Counted from the stretch's first letter, positions 34,197-43,166 are shown. The stretch: DNA of 49,594 nt from Candidatus Gastranaerophilales bacterium (GCA_944323705.1 CALUTM010000008.1:1-49594); one strand, 5' to 3'. Made by a program: numbers and translations. The notes: a model not told the origin generated them from the letters alone.

Positions 34197-36061
34197 TACT
34201 TTTCCTCCAGACTTTTATGAACAACAGTTTCGTAATCAATTTTAACTTCTTCTCTGCTATCGCAATAATGTGCAGGTATTGAGCCCTTATGCGTTTTATT
34301 ATCTGTGCTATTTGGAATTTCGTCAGCGTTGGGGCTTGAACTTGTGCTCCCATCATTTACCCCATCATTATGCTGATCGATTGGCAGGTTCGAATTACTG
34401 TTTATATTTACCCCGTCATTTACCCCTCTATTTACCCCTCTATTTACCCCGGAGTTCATAAACTTAAGCACGGTAAGTTTAGGCATATCCATAGGTTCGG
34501 TGCAAATTTCTATATAGCACAACTTATTCATAATTTGGGTAACTTTTAATGCTTTATCAAAATCATCTGCCGTACTGACTTTGGTTGACCAAACATCGCC
34601 TTCAAAAACACGGGCGAACTTGGCATAATTCATTTGCATAATATCGTTAAATTTATCGTCGGGGCTGTTTGAAAGTACCCGTTCAACAGTGTATCCCTGA
34701 TTATTCAGTACTATAATTATCGGCTTTACGTTGCGTCTCAGCATATTACCGATTTCCATTGCCGTAAGTTGATGTGAGCCCTCTCCCGTAATCAGTATGA
34801 CTCTTGAGTTAGGTTTTGCAAGGCATACGCCCAATGCGGCAGGTGTCGCCCAGCCGATTGAGCCCCACAATGTTTGGGTTTGTAATTCGGTGTGGGGGGG
34901 AAATTTCATCAATGAAACCCCGTGAGGAATAATTCCCGTCTCTGCAATCACTATGTCATTATCTTTTATAAATTCCTGCAACCTCGGGTAAATATAACTT
35001 GATGTTAAATCGTTTGAGGAAGCTTGAGGAATATCATATCCGATTTTAGGTTTTTCAAATTCAATTTCCCGTCTTTCAACAAGTTCGGAAATCTTTTCCA
35101 ATATATCACTCATTTTGACATTGTCGTATTTTTTGCCTTCCACGCAGGTATAGGTTCCATATATTGCTATATGATTATCAATTTTATATGGAAGGTCAAA
35201 TCCGAACGAGTTTAAATCACTGTAGATTGGTCCGACGGCAATCAGGCAGTCAGTGTTTTCTACCAAGTTGCGTGCAACGGGATTGGCATATTTTGAAAAA
35301 TAACTGCCCGCATACTTTTCGTAATCCATATTAATCAGGTTTGTGCCCATGAGGAAATTTGTAGTCGGAATGCCGCTCTTCTCCACAAATTCTTTGTATT
35401 CAATACGTGCATCAAATCTTTTTATAAGAACATCGCCGAGAATTACGGGAGAAGAGGATTTGTTAACTTTTTCCGCAATATGTTTTGCTGCTGCCTCCAG
35501 ATTATCCGCATCGCTAATCCAATCATAATTAACTTCTCTGTCGGAAATTTCCAATTCTGCTATGTCGAGCGGAATCGCAACATAAACGGGTTTACGTTCT
35601 TTGACGAACACTTTTAAAATTCTGTCTATTTCAATTTTTGCGTTATCTCTTGTAAGATATGCGGAAGCGGCAGTTACCGACTTATGTGCTTCATAAAAAG
35701 CGTAGTAATTAGGCTCCTGAAAATTGTGGTGTACACATGCCTTATTCTCAATACACTTTGTCGAGGGAATTCCAACTATAGTTATTACGGGAACATTTTC
35801 TGCCATGGAACCTGCAATCGCATTAATTGCACTTAGTTCGCCGACTCCGTAGGTGGTTATTATAGCCCCAAAACCCCGCATCCGTGCGTATCCGTCAGCC
35901 GCGTAGCCCGCATTAAGCTCATTCGTGCAGCCTATCCAGTGCGTATTGGGGTTGTTCTCTACCGCGTAAAGAAGATTGAAATTATAATCACCGGGGAGAC
36001 CAAAAAAATCATTTATTCCAAGCTCCTCAAGCTTTTTTACCAAATAGTCGGCTGTATTCAT
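34196..36061 (-). CDS. Pyruvate/indolepyruvate decarboxylase with a repeat-derived C-terminal tail
   Basis: 621 aa ThDP enzyme of the PDC/IPDC family. GLPGDYNFNLL, catalytic Glu48 in TNELNAGYAADGYAR, TTYGVGELSAINAIAGS, the His111-His112 pair (CVHHNF) of 2-keto-acid decarboxylases, and the ThDP/Mg motif GEGSHQLTA ... NNQGYTVER. Residues to about 535 equal a full-length family member. Residues 536-621 are a low-complexity tail (repeated GVNRGVND, then Ser/Asn/Asp-rich) built on a 12-nt GGGGTAAATRRA repeat. It would produce acetaldehyde or an aryl aldehyde. Strong GGAGGAG; -10 TATAAT upstream. Confidence 0.88.
   Translation of the reverse strand: MNTADYLVKKLEELGINDFFGLPGDYNFNLLYAVENNPNTHWIGCTNELNAGYAADGYARMRGFGAIITTYGVGELSAINAIAGSMAENVPVITIVGIPSTKCIENKACVHHNFQEPNYYAFYEAHKSVTAASAYLTRDNAKIEIDRILKVFVKERKPVYVAIPLDIAELEISDREVNYDWISDADNLEAAAKHIAEKVNKSSSPVILGDVLIKRFDARIEYKEFVEKSGIPTTNFLMGTNLINMDYEKYAGSYFSKYANPVARNLVENTDCLIAVGPIYSDLNSFGFDLPYKIDNHIAIYGTYTCVEGKKYDNVKMSDILEKISELVERREIEFEKPKIGYDIPQASSNDLTSSYIYPRLQEFIKDNDIVIAETGIIPHGVSLMKFPPHTELQTQTLWGSIGWATPAALGVCLAKPNSRVILITGEGSHQLTAMEIGNMLRRNVKPIIIVLNNQGYTVERVLSNSPDDKFNDIMQMNYAKFARVFEGDVWSTKVSTADDFDKALKVTQIMNKLCYIEICTEPMDMPKLTVLKFMNSGVNRGVNRGVNDGVNINSNSNLPIDQHNDGVNDGSTSSSPNADEIPNSTDNKTHKGSIPAHYCDSREEVKIDYETVVHKSLEEK
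34407..34454. repeat. 12-nt tandem repeat inside the decarboxylase gene
   Basis: TTTACCCC recurs at 34407, 34419, 34431 and 34443 (exact 12-nt period) and again at 34356. On the coding strand GGGGTAAATRGA gives Gly-Val-Asn repeats. The same GGGGTAAA core starts the ahcY-downstream repeats and the repeat at the window end. Confidence 0.8.
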
Positions 36062-36127
36062 CGTCTCCTCCCTCTGTGTATTGAGATTATAATAGCATGG
36101 TGAAAAAGATAAATAAAGTTTAATTTA

Positions 36128-36136
36128 TGTTAAAAT
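36128..36136 (+). promoter_or_regulatory. Extended -10 of the acyltransferase gene, predicted leaderless
   Basis: TGT-TAAAAT, six bases (CTTCTT), ATG at 36143, no Shine-Dalgarno. Confidence 0.55.
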
Positions 36137-36142
36137 CTTCTT

Positions 36143-37213
36143 ATGGATAAAATTTTTTCGGATAAGATTAACATATTGAAGGCTCTTGCCATCACGCTTG
36201 TTGTGTCGGGACATTTGGAGTTTAGACTTTTTGACATGTTTCCTCCATATTCGTTCCAACTTGCGTTATTTTTCTTTATTTCCGGCATGTTGTTTAAGGA
36301 TAAGTATCTTGACAGCGTTGCGGAATTTATTCGCCGCAGGGTAAAAAGTTTGTTGGTATTATACTTTTTGTACTCGGCTTTTTATGCCGTAGTAACAGTA
36401 GTGATAGCTAAATTGACGGGCAAATTCTGGGGGATGGAGTTAAGTTGGAAAAATTTCTTTATTACGCCGTTTCTGAACGGGCATCAATTTGACCTGTCTT
36501 GTCCTATGTGGTTTGTAACGCAGCTTTTTATAACTATGATTACTTTCCTCTTTTTCCAGAGGATGTTCAGAGAGAAAAACGAATTGTTCCATTTTATAGT
36601 CTATACTGTTATGGGATTTGCGGCTATTCCTCTGTCCAAAATGTTTGAGTTGACACCGATTTTTTTAATTATTATAAGGACTATGTTCTCATTGTTTTTC
36701 GTATATTTGGGTCATCTTTATACCAACAAAATACACGGAAATTATAATATTTTTACCCCTAAGATTTTGGGTGCAGTAATATGTTTACAGGCAGTTTTGT
36801 GGCATTTTAACAGGGATTTTGACCCGGTACACGGTATAGGGTTGAGTTATGTTCTTGTTTGGGCAAGGTTTGACAGTCAAATTGTTGTGCCTGTGCTGAC
36901 AAGTATTACGGGAATTTGGTTTTCGTTGTTTTTTATAAATGTTACTTATGATTATTTGAAGAATATAAAATTTATAAAGCTTGTGGGTGAAAATACTTAT
37001 CACATAATGGCGAATCATCTGTTCGTTATGTATATTATTACCGCAGTAATCTTGAAAATAAACGGAATACCCATGAGTGAAAGAAATCTGCACAATATCT
37101 ATTGGATATTTAATCCGGTACAGAATACTTATTTATATTTTGTTCTTACTATGCTCATTACAACTTACACGGGAGTGGGGCTGAAGTATATTAAGTCAAA
37201 GATATTACGATAA
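36143..37213 (+). CDS. Acyltransferase 3 family membrane protein
   Basis: 356 aa with about ten hydrophobic segments. N-terminus NILKALAITLVVSGHLEFRLF carries the conserved His of the Acyl_transf_3 (OafA/NodX-like) family, followed by FFISGMLFKDKYL and a conserved Arg cluster (IRRRVKSLL). These enzymes O-acetylate surface polysaccharides or lipids in the inner membrane. Substrate unknown. -10 box 6 nt before the ATG and no ribosome site. Tail overlaps rsmG by 23 nt. Confidence 0.88.
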   Translation: MDKIFSDKINILKALAITLVVSGHLEFRLFDMFPPYSFQLALFFFISGMLFKDKYLDSVAEFIRRRVKSLLVLYFLYSAFYAVVTVVIAKLTGKFWGMELSWKNFFITPFLNGHQFDLSCPMWFVTQLFITMITFLFFQRMFREKNELFHFIVYTVMGFAAIPLSKMFELTPIFLIIIRTMFSLFFVYLGHLYTNKIHGNYNIFTPKILGAVICLQAVLWHFNRDFDPVHGIGLSYVLVWARFDSQIVVPVLTSITGIWFSLFFINVTYDYLKNIKFIKLVGENTYHIMANHLFVMYIITAVILKINGIPMSERNLHNIYWIFNPVQNTYLYFVLTMLITTYTGVGLKYIKSKILR

Positions 37214-37796
37214 GATTTCTTTCATAAACCTCATCAAGAGGTAATGTATAATCAATGATTTCTTTTACGCTTGCTTGGAATTTTGCAAGGACGGGTTTTG
37301 CTTTTTCTATTTCTTCAAGGGCTTTTTTGGATTTGTATGCAACAAAGTAGCCTTCATTCTTTAAAAGCGGAAGAGCGTATTCGCAAATCTTACTCAAATC
37401 TGCCACTGCTCGGCTTGTAATTATGTCAAACTTTTTGTCATTAAGATTTTCGACTCTGGCGCAGATTACGGACAGGTTTTTAATGTTTAATGCCTCTTTT
37501 ATGTTCATAATTGCGTTGATTTTTTTGCGAATACTGTCTATCCCCACAACCTCCAGTTCGGGATGCTCAATTGCGATTGGTACACAGGGAAAACCGCCCC
37601 CGCAGCCTATATCAAGAAGTGTAGCGTGCATGAATTTGTGTTTTTGAAAAAACAAATTGATGGCAAGTGAATCATAGATATGTTTTTCGTACAAAAATTT
37701 TTCATCATTTTTTGAAATAAGATTAAGTTTTGAATTTTCTGCCAAGAATATTTTTGCATATTCTCCAAAATCACTTTTTATATCAAATTTAGCCAT
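37191..37796 (-). CDS. rsmG: 16S rRNA (guanine527-N7) methyltransferase
   Basis: 201 aa from ATG 37796 (an upstream TTG at 37808 would extend it by 4). SAM-binding LLDIGCGGGFPCVPIAI, then GIDSIRKKINAI and ITSRAVADLSKICEYALPLLK are RsmG hallmarks. It methylates G527 of 16S rRNA (loss gives streptomycin tolerance in other bacteria). Start overlaps the stop of the ATPase-TPR gene by 8 nt. Confidence 0.94.
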   Translation of the reverse strand: MAKFDIKSDFGEYAKIFLAENSKLNLISKNDEKFLYEKHIYDSLAINLFFQKHKFMHATLLDIGCGGGFPCVPIAIEHPELEVVGIDSIRKKINAIMNIKEALNIKNLSVICARVENLNDKKFDIITSRAVADLSKICEYALPLLKNEGYFVAYKSKKALEEIEKAKPVLAKFQASVKEIIDYTLPLDEVYERNLIVISLT

Positions 37797-40041
37797 ATTT
37801 ATTCTCAATTTCCTGAAAAACTGTTTTATCCATGCGTAATTTCATATCATTAATTCTGCGATCTATCTTTGAGATGTCAATTGATGCTGCAAGGTTTTGT
37901 GCAATTTTTCTTGCTTTAAAATATTCGGTAAGTGCCTTTTTATTCAGTGAGACATTATTATAATAATAATCTCCGAGAGCAACTGAGGATTCGACTATGT
38001 AAAAATCTTCATTAATAAATTCCGCACTCTGTTTCGCCTCCAACAGAAAATCCAAAGCTTTGGGATTATGTTCTTTTACATAGATCTTTGCAAGAAAAGA
38101 GGCATTATAGTATATGCCGTCATAATTGTTATTTGATTTTTCGATATCATAAGCTTTTTTAAAACAATTTTCGGCATCCGAAAAATTATCGTTATCATAG
38201 TAGCAGGAAGCCATATTTGAATATGCAAGAGCTCTGTATGGATTATTCTCCTGTATCATTATACACTTTGAATAATATTCAAAAGCTGTCTTGTAATCTT
38301 CTCTGTCATCGTTTGCAAGTGCATATTTAAAGTATAATTCCGCAAGAGTCTCGGGTTCCGTATTCTCATCCAATGATGTAAGTGCTTTCTCGTAGTATGA
38401 ATAAGCTTCATTCGCATTATTTGCCGCCGCATAAATATTGCCCAAAAGTGTGCAGGCAGAAACCATTAGTGACTGGGGAGTGTCAACGGAATAAATAACT
38501 TTTTTTGCGGTTTCTATTGCCAATTCGGATTTGTACATTAAAAAGTATAAATCAGTGAGTTCATAGTAGAGGTAATTTAAGTTGATGACTTCGTTATTCT
38601 GTTTGTAATAGATTTCTGCAAGTTCATAATAGTGTCTTGATTTTTGGTATTCTTTAATCTCTTTATACAATCTTGCAAGTGCAAGCCTTGCCTCGACAAT
38701 AGTATGCGAATCAAGCCCCGAAGAATCCAAAATCCTTTGATACTCCTCGATAGCCTCTGTGTTTTTTTTCTCTTCCGTAAGTTTTCTTGCAAGGCTAAGC
38801 TTTGAATCCAAACTGTCAGGCTCTTTGGCGGGCTCTTTTTCCTGCGGGTGACTTTCTTCTTTAATCTCTGTCGGCGGAATATTCTCCTCTCGGTTTCCTG
38901 ACTCAATAGCTTTGATACAGTTATTGTGGTATTCAATTTCGGCTCTTAGTGCTTGCCTTGATATCATAATCTCACGGGTTTGCAACGGCTCTTTTAATTG
39001 TTTTTCATAAATACTTATAATATATTTATGGAGTTTTATTTCTGTCTTGGCGGGGATTGAAATATCAATATTTTGCAAAAAATAATCTTGAACATAGATG
39101 GTTTCGCCCGATTGAAAAATCATAAGGTTGGATTTTAAATACTCAATCGAAAACTCGTCATAAAGTTCAAAAACCGCAAGAGCATTCATTGTTAAACCAT
39201 GGCGTATCGTTCTTAAAAACCAGAAAAAGTTTCTTATAGTGGTTGGAATAAGATTTACATAAGTAAGACCCAAAAAGGAATCAAAACTCAAGCCGGAGAG
39301 AGTATACTTTTCCAAAAATTCGTTCAGAGATATTTTCATTGCCTGAATAATCTTTACGGATAAAGCTGTATAATAGTAATAACCTCTTGTATATTTGTAA
39401 AAGTCATCCAAGGTAGTATCTGAACATTTTATTTGATAAGATTCCAAGAATTCTTTAAAAATTTCTGTCGAAAAAGCCTTTAAGAAAATTTTTCTGTCCG
39501 TTTTTACTTCACCTGCAGTTCCCTGAAGCATTGCCCTGGTCGATAATATAACTTTGATATTAGGATTCTTTATCGTTTGATTAATAAGGTCTACAACTAA
39601 TTTTACATTTTCATCCGAAATGTCATCGTATGAATGCAAAATAATTATGAAAGGTTTTTTGATTGACGAAATATATTGCTGAAATTTTACTGCAAGTGTT
39701 GTTATTTTTGTATTAAGATTTATCGCTTTGGTTGCTGACAGTTTATCTATTGTATCTATGAAAGCGAGCAGTATATCGTCGCAAACTGTTGAAGCTTTGC
39801 AGTAGTATTCAAGCTTTACGGTGTTTTTATCCAAAAATTCGGAAACATAATTAATAAACTGCCTTTTCCCGGTTCCTAAAAAGCCGTGTACATGAAGTAT
39901 AATGTCATCAGAGGCAATAAAATCTATAGCTTTTATGATTTCCGCATAGTTATTTTTCTGCAAAAAAGGATTTATTTTGTCAGATTCAGGCAAAATAATA
40001 TCTTCTATATCAATGGAACTGTTCAGAAACTTGTAATCCAT
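37789..40041 (-). CDS. P-loop ATPase (AAA/STAND-like) with C-terminal TPR repeats
   Basis: 750 aa. Residues 45-180 form a P-loop ATPase: Walker A-like GFLGTGKR (53-60; Arg replaces the usual Ser/Thr), Walker B-like FIIILHSYDD (131-140) and sensor KVILSTRA. A winged-helix-like middle follows. A charged linker (about 395-420, Lys/Glu/Pro-rich) leads to ~8 TPR units (425-740). This is the layout of STAND/AfsR/LuxR-type signalling ATPases, without a recognisable effector domain. Promoter TTGCAA-17-TAAAAT ends 6 nt before the ATG (leaderless). Overlaps rsmG. Role unknown. Confidence 0.75.
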   Translation of the reverse strand: MDYKFLNSSIDIEDIILPESDKINPFLQKNNYAEIIKAIDFIASDDIILHVHGFLGTGKRQFINYVSEFLDKNTVKLEYYCKASTVCDDILLAFIDTIDKLSATKAINLNTKITTLAVKFQQYISSIKKPFIIILHSYDDISDENVKLVVDLINQTIKNPNIKVILSTRAMLQGTAGEVKTDRKIFLKAFSTEIFKEFLESYQIKCSDTTLDDFYKYTRGYYYYTALSVKIIQAMKISLNEFLEKYTLSGLSFDSFLGLTYVNLIPTTIRNFFWFLRTIRHGLTMNALAVFELYDEFSIEYLKSNLMIFQSGETIYVQDYFLQNIDISIPAKTEIKLHKYIISIYEKQLKEPLQTREIMISRQALRAEIEYHNNCIKAIESGNREENIPPTEIKEESHPQEKEPAKEPDSLDSKLSLARKLTEEKKNTEAIEEYQRILDSSGLDSHTIVEARLALARLYKEIKEYQKSRHYYELAEIYYKQNNEVINLNYLYYELTDLYFLMYKSELAIETAKKVIYSVDTPQSLMVSACTLLGNIYAAANNANEAYSYYEKALTSLDENTEPETLAELYFKYALANDDREDYKTAFEYYSKCIMIQENNPYRALAYSNMASCYYDNDNFSDAENCFKKAYDIEKSNNNYDGIYYNASFLAKIYVKEHNPKALDFLLEAKQSAEFINEDFYIVESSVALGDYYYNNVSLNKKALTEYFKARKIAQNLAASIDISKIDRRINDMKLRMDKTVFQEIENKYG

Positions 40042-40047
40042 AAAAAG

Positions 40048-40076
40048 ATTTTAAATGATATTTATATAATTTGCAA
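40048..40076 (-). promoter_or_regulatory. Promoter of the ATPase-TPR gene, predicted leaderless
   Basis: Minus strand TTGCAA (40076-40071), 17 bp, TAAAAT (40053-40048), six bases, ATG 40041. No ribosome site. Confidence 0.65.
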
Positions 40077-40090
40077 ATATCTGGTATAAT
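40062..40090 (+). promoter_or_regulatory. plsY promoter
   Basis: TTATAT, 17 bp, extended -10 TGG-TATAAT (40082-40090). GGAGGATGG ribosome site follows before ATG 40111. It overlaps the divergent ATPase-TPR promoter. Confidence 0.55.
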
Positions 40091-40110
40091 GAAGAAATGG
40101 AGGATGGAAG

Positions 40111-40719
40111 ATGCTTGGAAAATTATTTGAATTGGGATTGACCGTTGCGATAGCCTATTTAATAGGTTCAATACCTACGGGGTATCTGATAGTGAAAGCT
40201 AAAACGGGTCAAGATTTACGCACAATAGGCTCGGGTTCTACGGGAGCGACAAACGTAAAAAGAGTGCTCGGTAAGAATTACTTTTTTATTGTTATGTTTC
40301 TGGATGCCTTAAAAGGGATTATATCCGTACTTTTAGCGGAACATTTTATATCTGCGGGAGCTTCTTTAGGGCTTGCTCCTGTGTTTGCGGCAATTGCGGT
40401 TATTGTAGGGCACAGTAAATCGGTATTCCTGAATTTTCAAGGGGGAAAATCCGTTGCTGCGGGCGTGGGGACAATTCTTGCTCTTAACTGGGAAGCCGGA
40501 TTAACAATTGCTTTTGTATGGGGAATTGTTACCTATGCGACAAAGTATGTTTCCGTAGGCTCAATCGTTGCATTGCTACTATCGCCGTTTTTAATGTATT
40601 TCTTCAATGCTCCGATTGCGTATGTCGCATATTGCTTTCTCGGTGCCGTGTACATCGTATATCTGCATAGAGAAAACATAAAACGTTTGATTGCGGGAAA
40701 TGAAAATAAAGTCAGATAA
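40111..40719 (+). CDS. plsY: Glycerol-3-phosphate acyltransferase (acyl-phosphate dependent)
   Basis: 202 aa membrane enzyme making lysophosphatidic acid from acyl-phosphate. The three PlsY motifs are GSIPTGYLIVKAKTG, LRTIGSGSTGATNVKRVLG and GHSKSVFLNFQGGKSVAAG. About six membrane segments. Followed by a terminator shared with the convergent glucan phosphorylase-like gene. Confidence 0.96.
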   Translation: MLGKLFELGLTVAIAYLIGSIPTGYLIVKAKTGQDLRTIGSGSTGATNVKRVLGKNYFFIVMFLDALKGIISVLLAEHFISAGASLGLAPVFAAIAVIVGHSKSVFLNFQGGKSVAAGVGTILALNWEAGLTIAFVWGIVTYATKYVSVGSIVALLLSPFLMYFFNAPIAYVAYCFLGAVYIVYLHRENIKRLIAGNENKVR

Positions 40720-40733
40720 AAAATGTGTATTAA

Positions 40734-40763
40734 AAAATCCCTCTCTAAAAAGAGAGGGATTTT
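40734..40763. terminator. Bidirectional terminator between plsY and the phosphorylase-like gene
   Basis: AAAATCCCTCTCT, loop AAAA, AGAGAGGGATTTT: a 13-bp perfect stem flanked by A and T runs on the two sides. Confidence 0.92.
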
Positions 40764-40771
40764 CATTCTTA

Positions 40772-42463
40772 TTACTTGATATTTGAATATGTCCAAGCAT
40801 CAAATGTCGGCGTTTCAGAAATGTTTAATTCCTTTTTCTTTTCTCCTGCCGAACAATCATCGTGTGCGATGGGTTTATACAATCTGTTGTAATATTCGAT
40901 AACCATTCTGTCGGAATTGAAATAAGCTTCAGCTGTTCTGATAGCCTGTCTCATCATCCTTGCCCATTCCTGCTTGTTGTTATAATAAGTAGGAATAATC
41001 TGGTTTTCAATAATATCCATCATACATCTGTGGTCAGCCCAGTGTCTTTCTTCCCAAGGCATATCATCATCAAGTTCAGGATATTCAACAGTATAACCGT
41101 TAATGCCCGGGAATGTACCTTCAACTGTCCATCCGTCATACGTTGAAAGGTGGATTGCACCGTTAGCATTGGCAGACATACCTGAAGTTCCTGATGCTTC
41201 AAACGGTCTCAGAGGAGTATTTAACCAAACATCGGTACCTCTCTTGAGCATTCCTGACAATTGTAATTCATAGCCCGGTAATACAACAACATTCTTTAAT
41301 GAGTGAGAACGATTTAACAGTTTGTTAAACATCTCTTTACCCATAACGTCATCCGGGTGGAATTTACCTGCAAATATAATTTGAACTTTATTTTCATCCA
41401 AAAGCTTATTGATTCTGTCTTTATCCATCAAAATCAACCAAGCACGCTTGTAATCCGCGAACCTTCTTGCCCAGGTAATTGTCAATACATCCGGGTCAAA
41501 TCTTTTACCCGCTACGTTTGCAATATACTTGAACAATTTAACTTTCATTTCTCTCTTGGAAGCAAGAAGTTCGTCAAATGACTTATCACCGGTCATTCTC
41601 TTATCCTGCCAGTAGTGCAAGTTTACGGCATTAGTAATTGCTCTAATCGGGCATCTGCCGTCAACCCATTCCCACATTTTGTTAGCAACCAAACCGTGAA
41701 GTTGTGATACGGCATTGGCAATTCTTGACATTCTTAAAGCTGCAACGGTTAAAGAGAAGTTTTCACCGCCGAGTTGAATTGCACGTTCTCTTGTCGCACC
41801 TGCAAAGAAGCCGCCTTCAAGCAATGTGTCAACCCAGTGTACTTCGTTACCTGCCGCAACAGGTGTGTGAGTTGTAAATACGGTTTTCTTTCTTACTTCT
41901 TCCAAATTACCGTTGTATTGTCTCAATAATTCAAATGCTGCAGGAAGAGCATGACCTTCGTTCATGTGTACGACGTCAAAGTTATAACCTGCTGCCTGAA
42001 GTACTCTTATACCCGCAATACCGAGAATTGTTTCCTGAGCAATTCTGATTCTTTCGTTGCCGTCATACAGTTTGTGAGAAATACTCTTAGCCCAGTCGCT
42101 GTTGCCGTCGATATCAGTCGTCAGCAAGTATACAGGACAAGTGCCGAATAATTCGGGGTCTACTCTGTATGCTTTTACTTTTACTTTTTCACCAAAAGTG
42201 TCAACATCTACCGTAATTCCGGTGTCAACAAGAAAATCATAGTATTTTCTGATATAAGCTACTTCAACATTGCCTGAATGATCGATTCTTTGATCATAAT
42301 AACCATATGACCATAACATAGTTACACCAACCATCGGCATCTGTAAATAACCGGCAGACAACATGTGTGAACCTGCCAAAAATCCTAAACCACCTGAATA
42401 AGTTTTAAGTGATTGGTCCATTGCTATTTCCATAGAGAAATAGGCTACGTTTGGTAATGTCAT
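40772..42463 (-). CDS. Alpha-glucan phosphorylase-like protein (GT35-like), PLP lysine replaced
   Basis: 563 aa, of the short alpha-glucan phosphorylase type (TIGR02094-like). YFSMEIAMDQSLKTYSGGLG, YGYYDQRI, VVHMNEGHALPAAFELL, VFTTHTPVAAGNE, TWARRFADYKRAWL and NTPLRPFEASGTSGMS are present. In phosphorylases the last motif is EASGTSxMK with the Lys that holds PLP; here it is Ser430 (GMSANANGA). So the usual PLP-dependent phosphorolysis is doubtful and it may be a PLP-free glucosyltransferase or a non-catalytic glucan binder. AGAAGG upstream. It may act on the same glucan as the 21268 enzyme. Confidence 0.82.
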   Translation of the reverse strand: MTLPNVAYFSMEIAMDQSLKTYSGGLGFLAGSHMLSAGYLQMPMVGVTMLWSYGYYDQRIDHSGNVEVAYIRKYYDFLVDTGITVDVDTFGEKVKVKAYRVDPELFGTCPVYLLTTDIDGNSDWAKSISHKLYDGNERIRIAQETILGIAGIRVLQAAGYNFDVVHMNEGHALPAAFELLRQYNGNLEEVRKKTVFTTHTPVAAGNEVHWVDTLLEGGFFAGATRERAIQLGGENFSLTVAALRMSRIANAVSQLHGLVANKMWEWVDGRCPIRAITNAVNLHYWQDKRMTGDKSFDELLASKREMKVKLFKYIANVAGKRFDPDVLTITWARRFADYKRAWLILMDKDRINKLLDENKVQIIFAGKFHPDDVMGKEMFNKLLNRSHSLKNVVVLPGYELQLSGMLKRGTDVWLNTPLRPFEASGTSGMSANANGAIHLSTYDGWTVEGTFPGINGYTVEYPELDDDMPWEERHWADHRCMMDIIENQIIPTYYNNKQEWARMMRQAIRTAEAYFNSDRMVIEYYNRLYKPIAHDDCSAGEKKKELNISETPTFDAWTYSNIK

Positions 42464-42694
42464 AATTTTAAACCTTCTTTAATCTAATGTGTACTACTAA
42501 AGGACTAAACGTCCATTCAAATTATATACCAACAACATAATCCATAATCAATGTTTTTATCAAAAATCTAATTCCAAAAAATTATCCAAATCTCTAAAAC
42601 TCAATAATAGTACTACTTGCCGAATTGTTAAGAAATGTAACAAAATAGCTCTAAAGAACTAGTTATAAAGTGTAATATATACCCTTATAAACTA

Positions 42695-42719
42695 AGAGCT
42701 TATGTTTTCCATAAGCTCT
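42695..42719 (-). terminator. Hairpin downstream of the cupin gene
   Basis: AGAGCTTATG, 5-base loop, CATAAGCTCT; minus-strand T run is weak (TTAGTTTAT). The rest of 42464-42690 holds no gene; note TTGTTA/TAACAA arms at about 42627-42645. Confidence 0.55.
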
Positions 42720-42726
42720 CTTCGGG

Positions 42727-43032
42727 TTAAATTTTTATTAATAAAAATTTACTGTCTTTTAGGGCTAAAACTTTGTGTTCCATATCTTTTTTAAACATTA
42801 AAATTTCGCCTTTATCAAGCTTAAACTTTTCAGCATCAAAATGCAGCTCAATTTCACCATCCAACACAAAAACTGCCACATCAGCCTTTGATGTGTGGGT
42901 GTCGATTATTTCGTCTTTCTTTATGGCAATGATATTTAGAGAGCTGTCTCCGTTTGCCATCAATTCTTTGTGTTCAAATTTTCCGCCCTCAAGGTTGACA
43001 ATGTCTTTTGCTTTCAAAATATTATAGAACAT
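42727..43032 (-). CDS. Small cupin-domain protein
   Basis: 101 aa. One double-stranded beta-helix: IDTHTSKADVAVFVLDGEIE (motif 1, only one His of the usual HxH), GEILMFKKDMEHKVLAL (motif 2 His). The ligand set is incomplete, so a metal-dependent activity is uncertain; it may be a sensor or binding protein. AAGGAG 8-9 nt before the ATG. Single-gene transcript between the phosphorylase-like gene and the DXS-like gene. Confidence 0.82.
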   Translation of the reverse strand: MFYNILKAKDIVNLEGGKFEHKELMANGDSSLNIIAIKKDEIIDTHTSKADVAVFVLDGEIELHFDAEKFKLDKGEILMFKKDMEHKVLALKDSKFLLIKI

Positions 43033-43166
43033 AGTATTCTCCTTTCGTTTATATTAGAGCAACAACCCGTCTTTATATCATCCGACATGAGGATAATTTT
43101 AGTGGTCGACTTGACTGAGAGCTGCTATTAGAGTGTATTATAATTTTATATATGAAAGGAGCAGAT

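Noticed and set aside
34380-34400. tRNA fragment (GGTTCGAATT) inside the decarboxylase tail
   Set aside because: No acceptor, D-arm or anticodon arm can be paired around it; it lies within a coding low-complexity tail.
37191-37213. Overlap of acyltransferase and rsmG as evidence of misannotation
   Set aside because: Both proteins show family-typical ends; a 23-nt tail-to-tail overlap is plausible in this compact region, as for 8548-8578 and 6655-6665.
42627-42645. Rex operator (TTGTTA..TAACAA)
   Set aside because: Arms are spaced 7 rather than 6 and the site lies 160 bp from the nearest start; similar TTGTTAAG pieces occur at about 3033 and 24075 in varied orientation, so chance in AT-rich DNA is likely.
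43152-43166. Upstream ATG of the DXS-like gene
   Set aside because: Using it would place the AAAGGAG ribosome site inside the coding region; ATG 43167 is correctly spaced.
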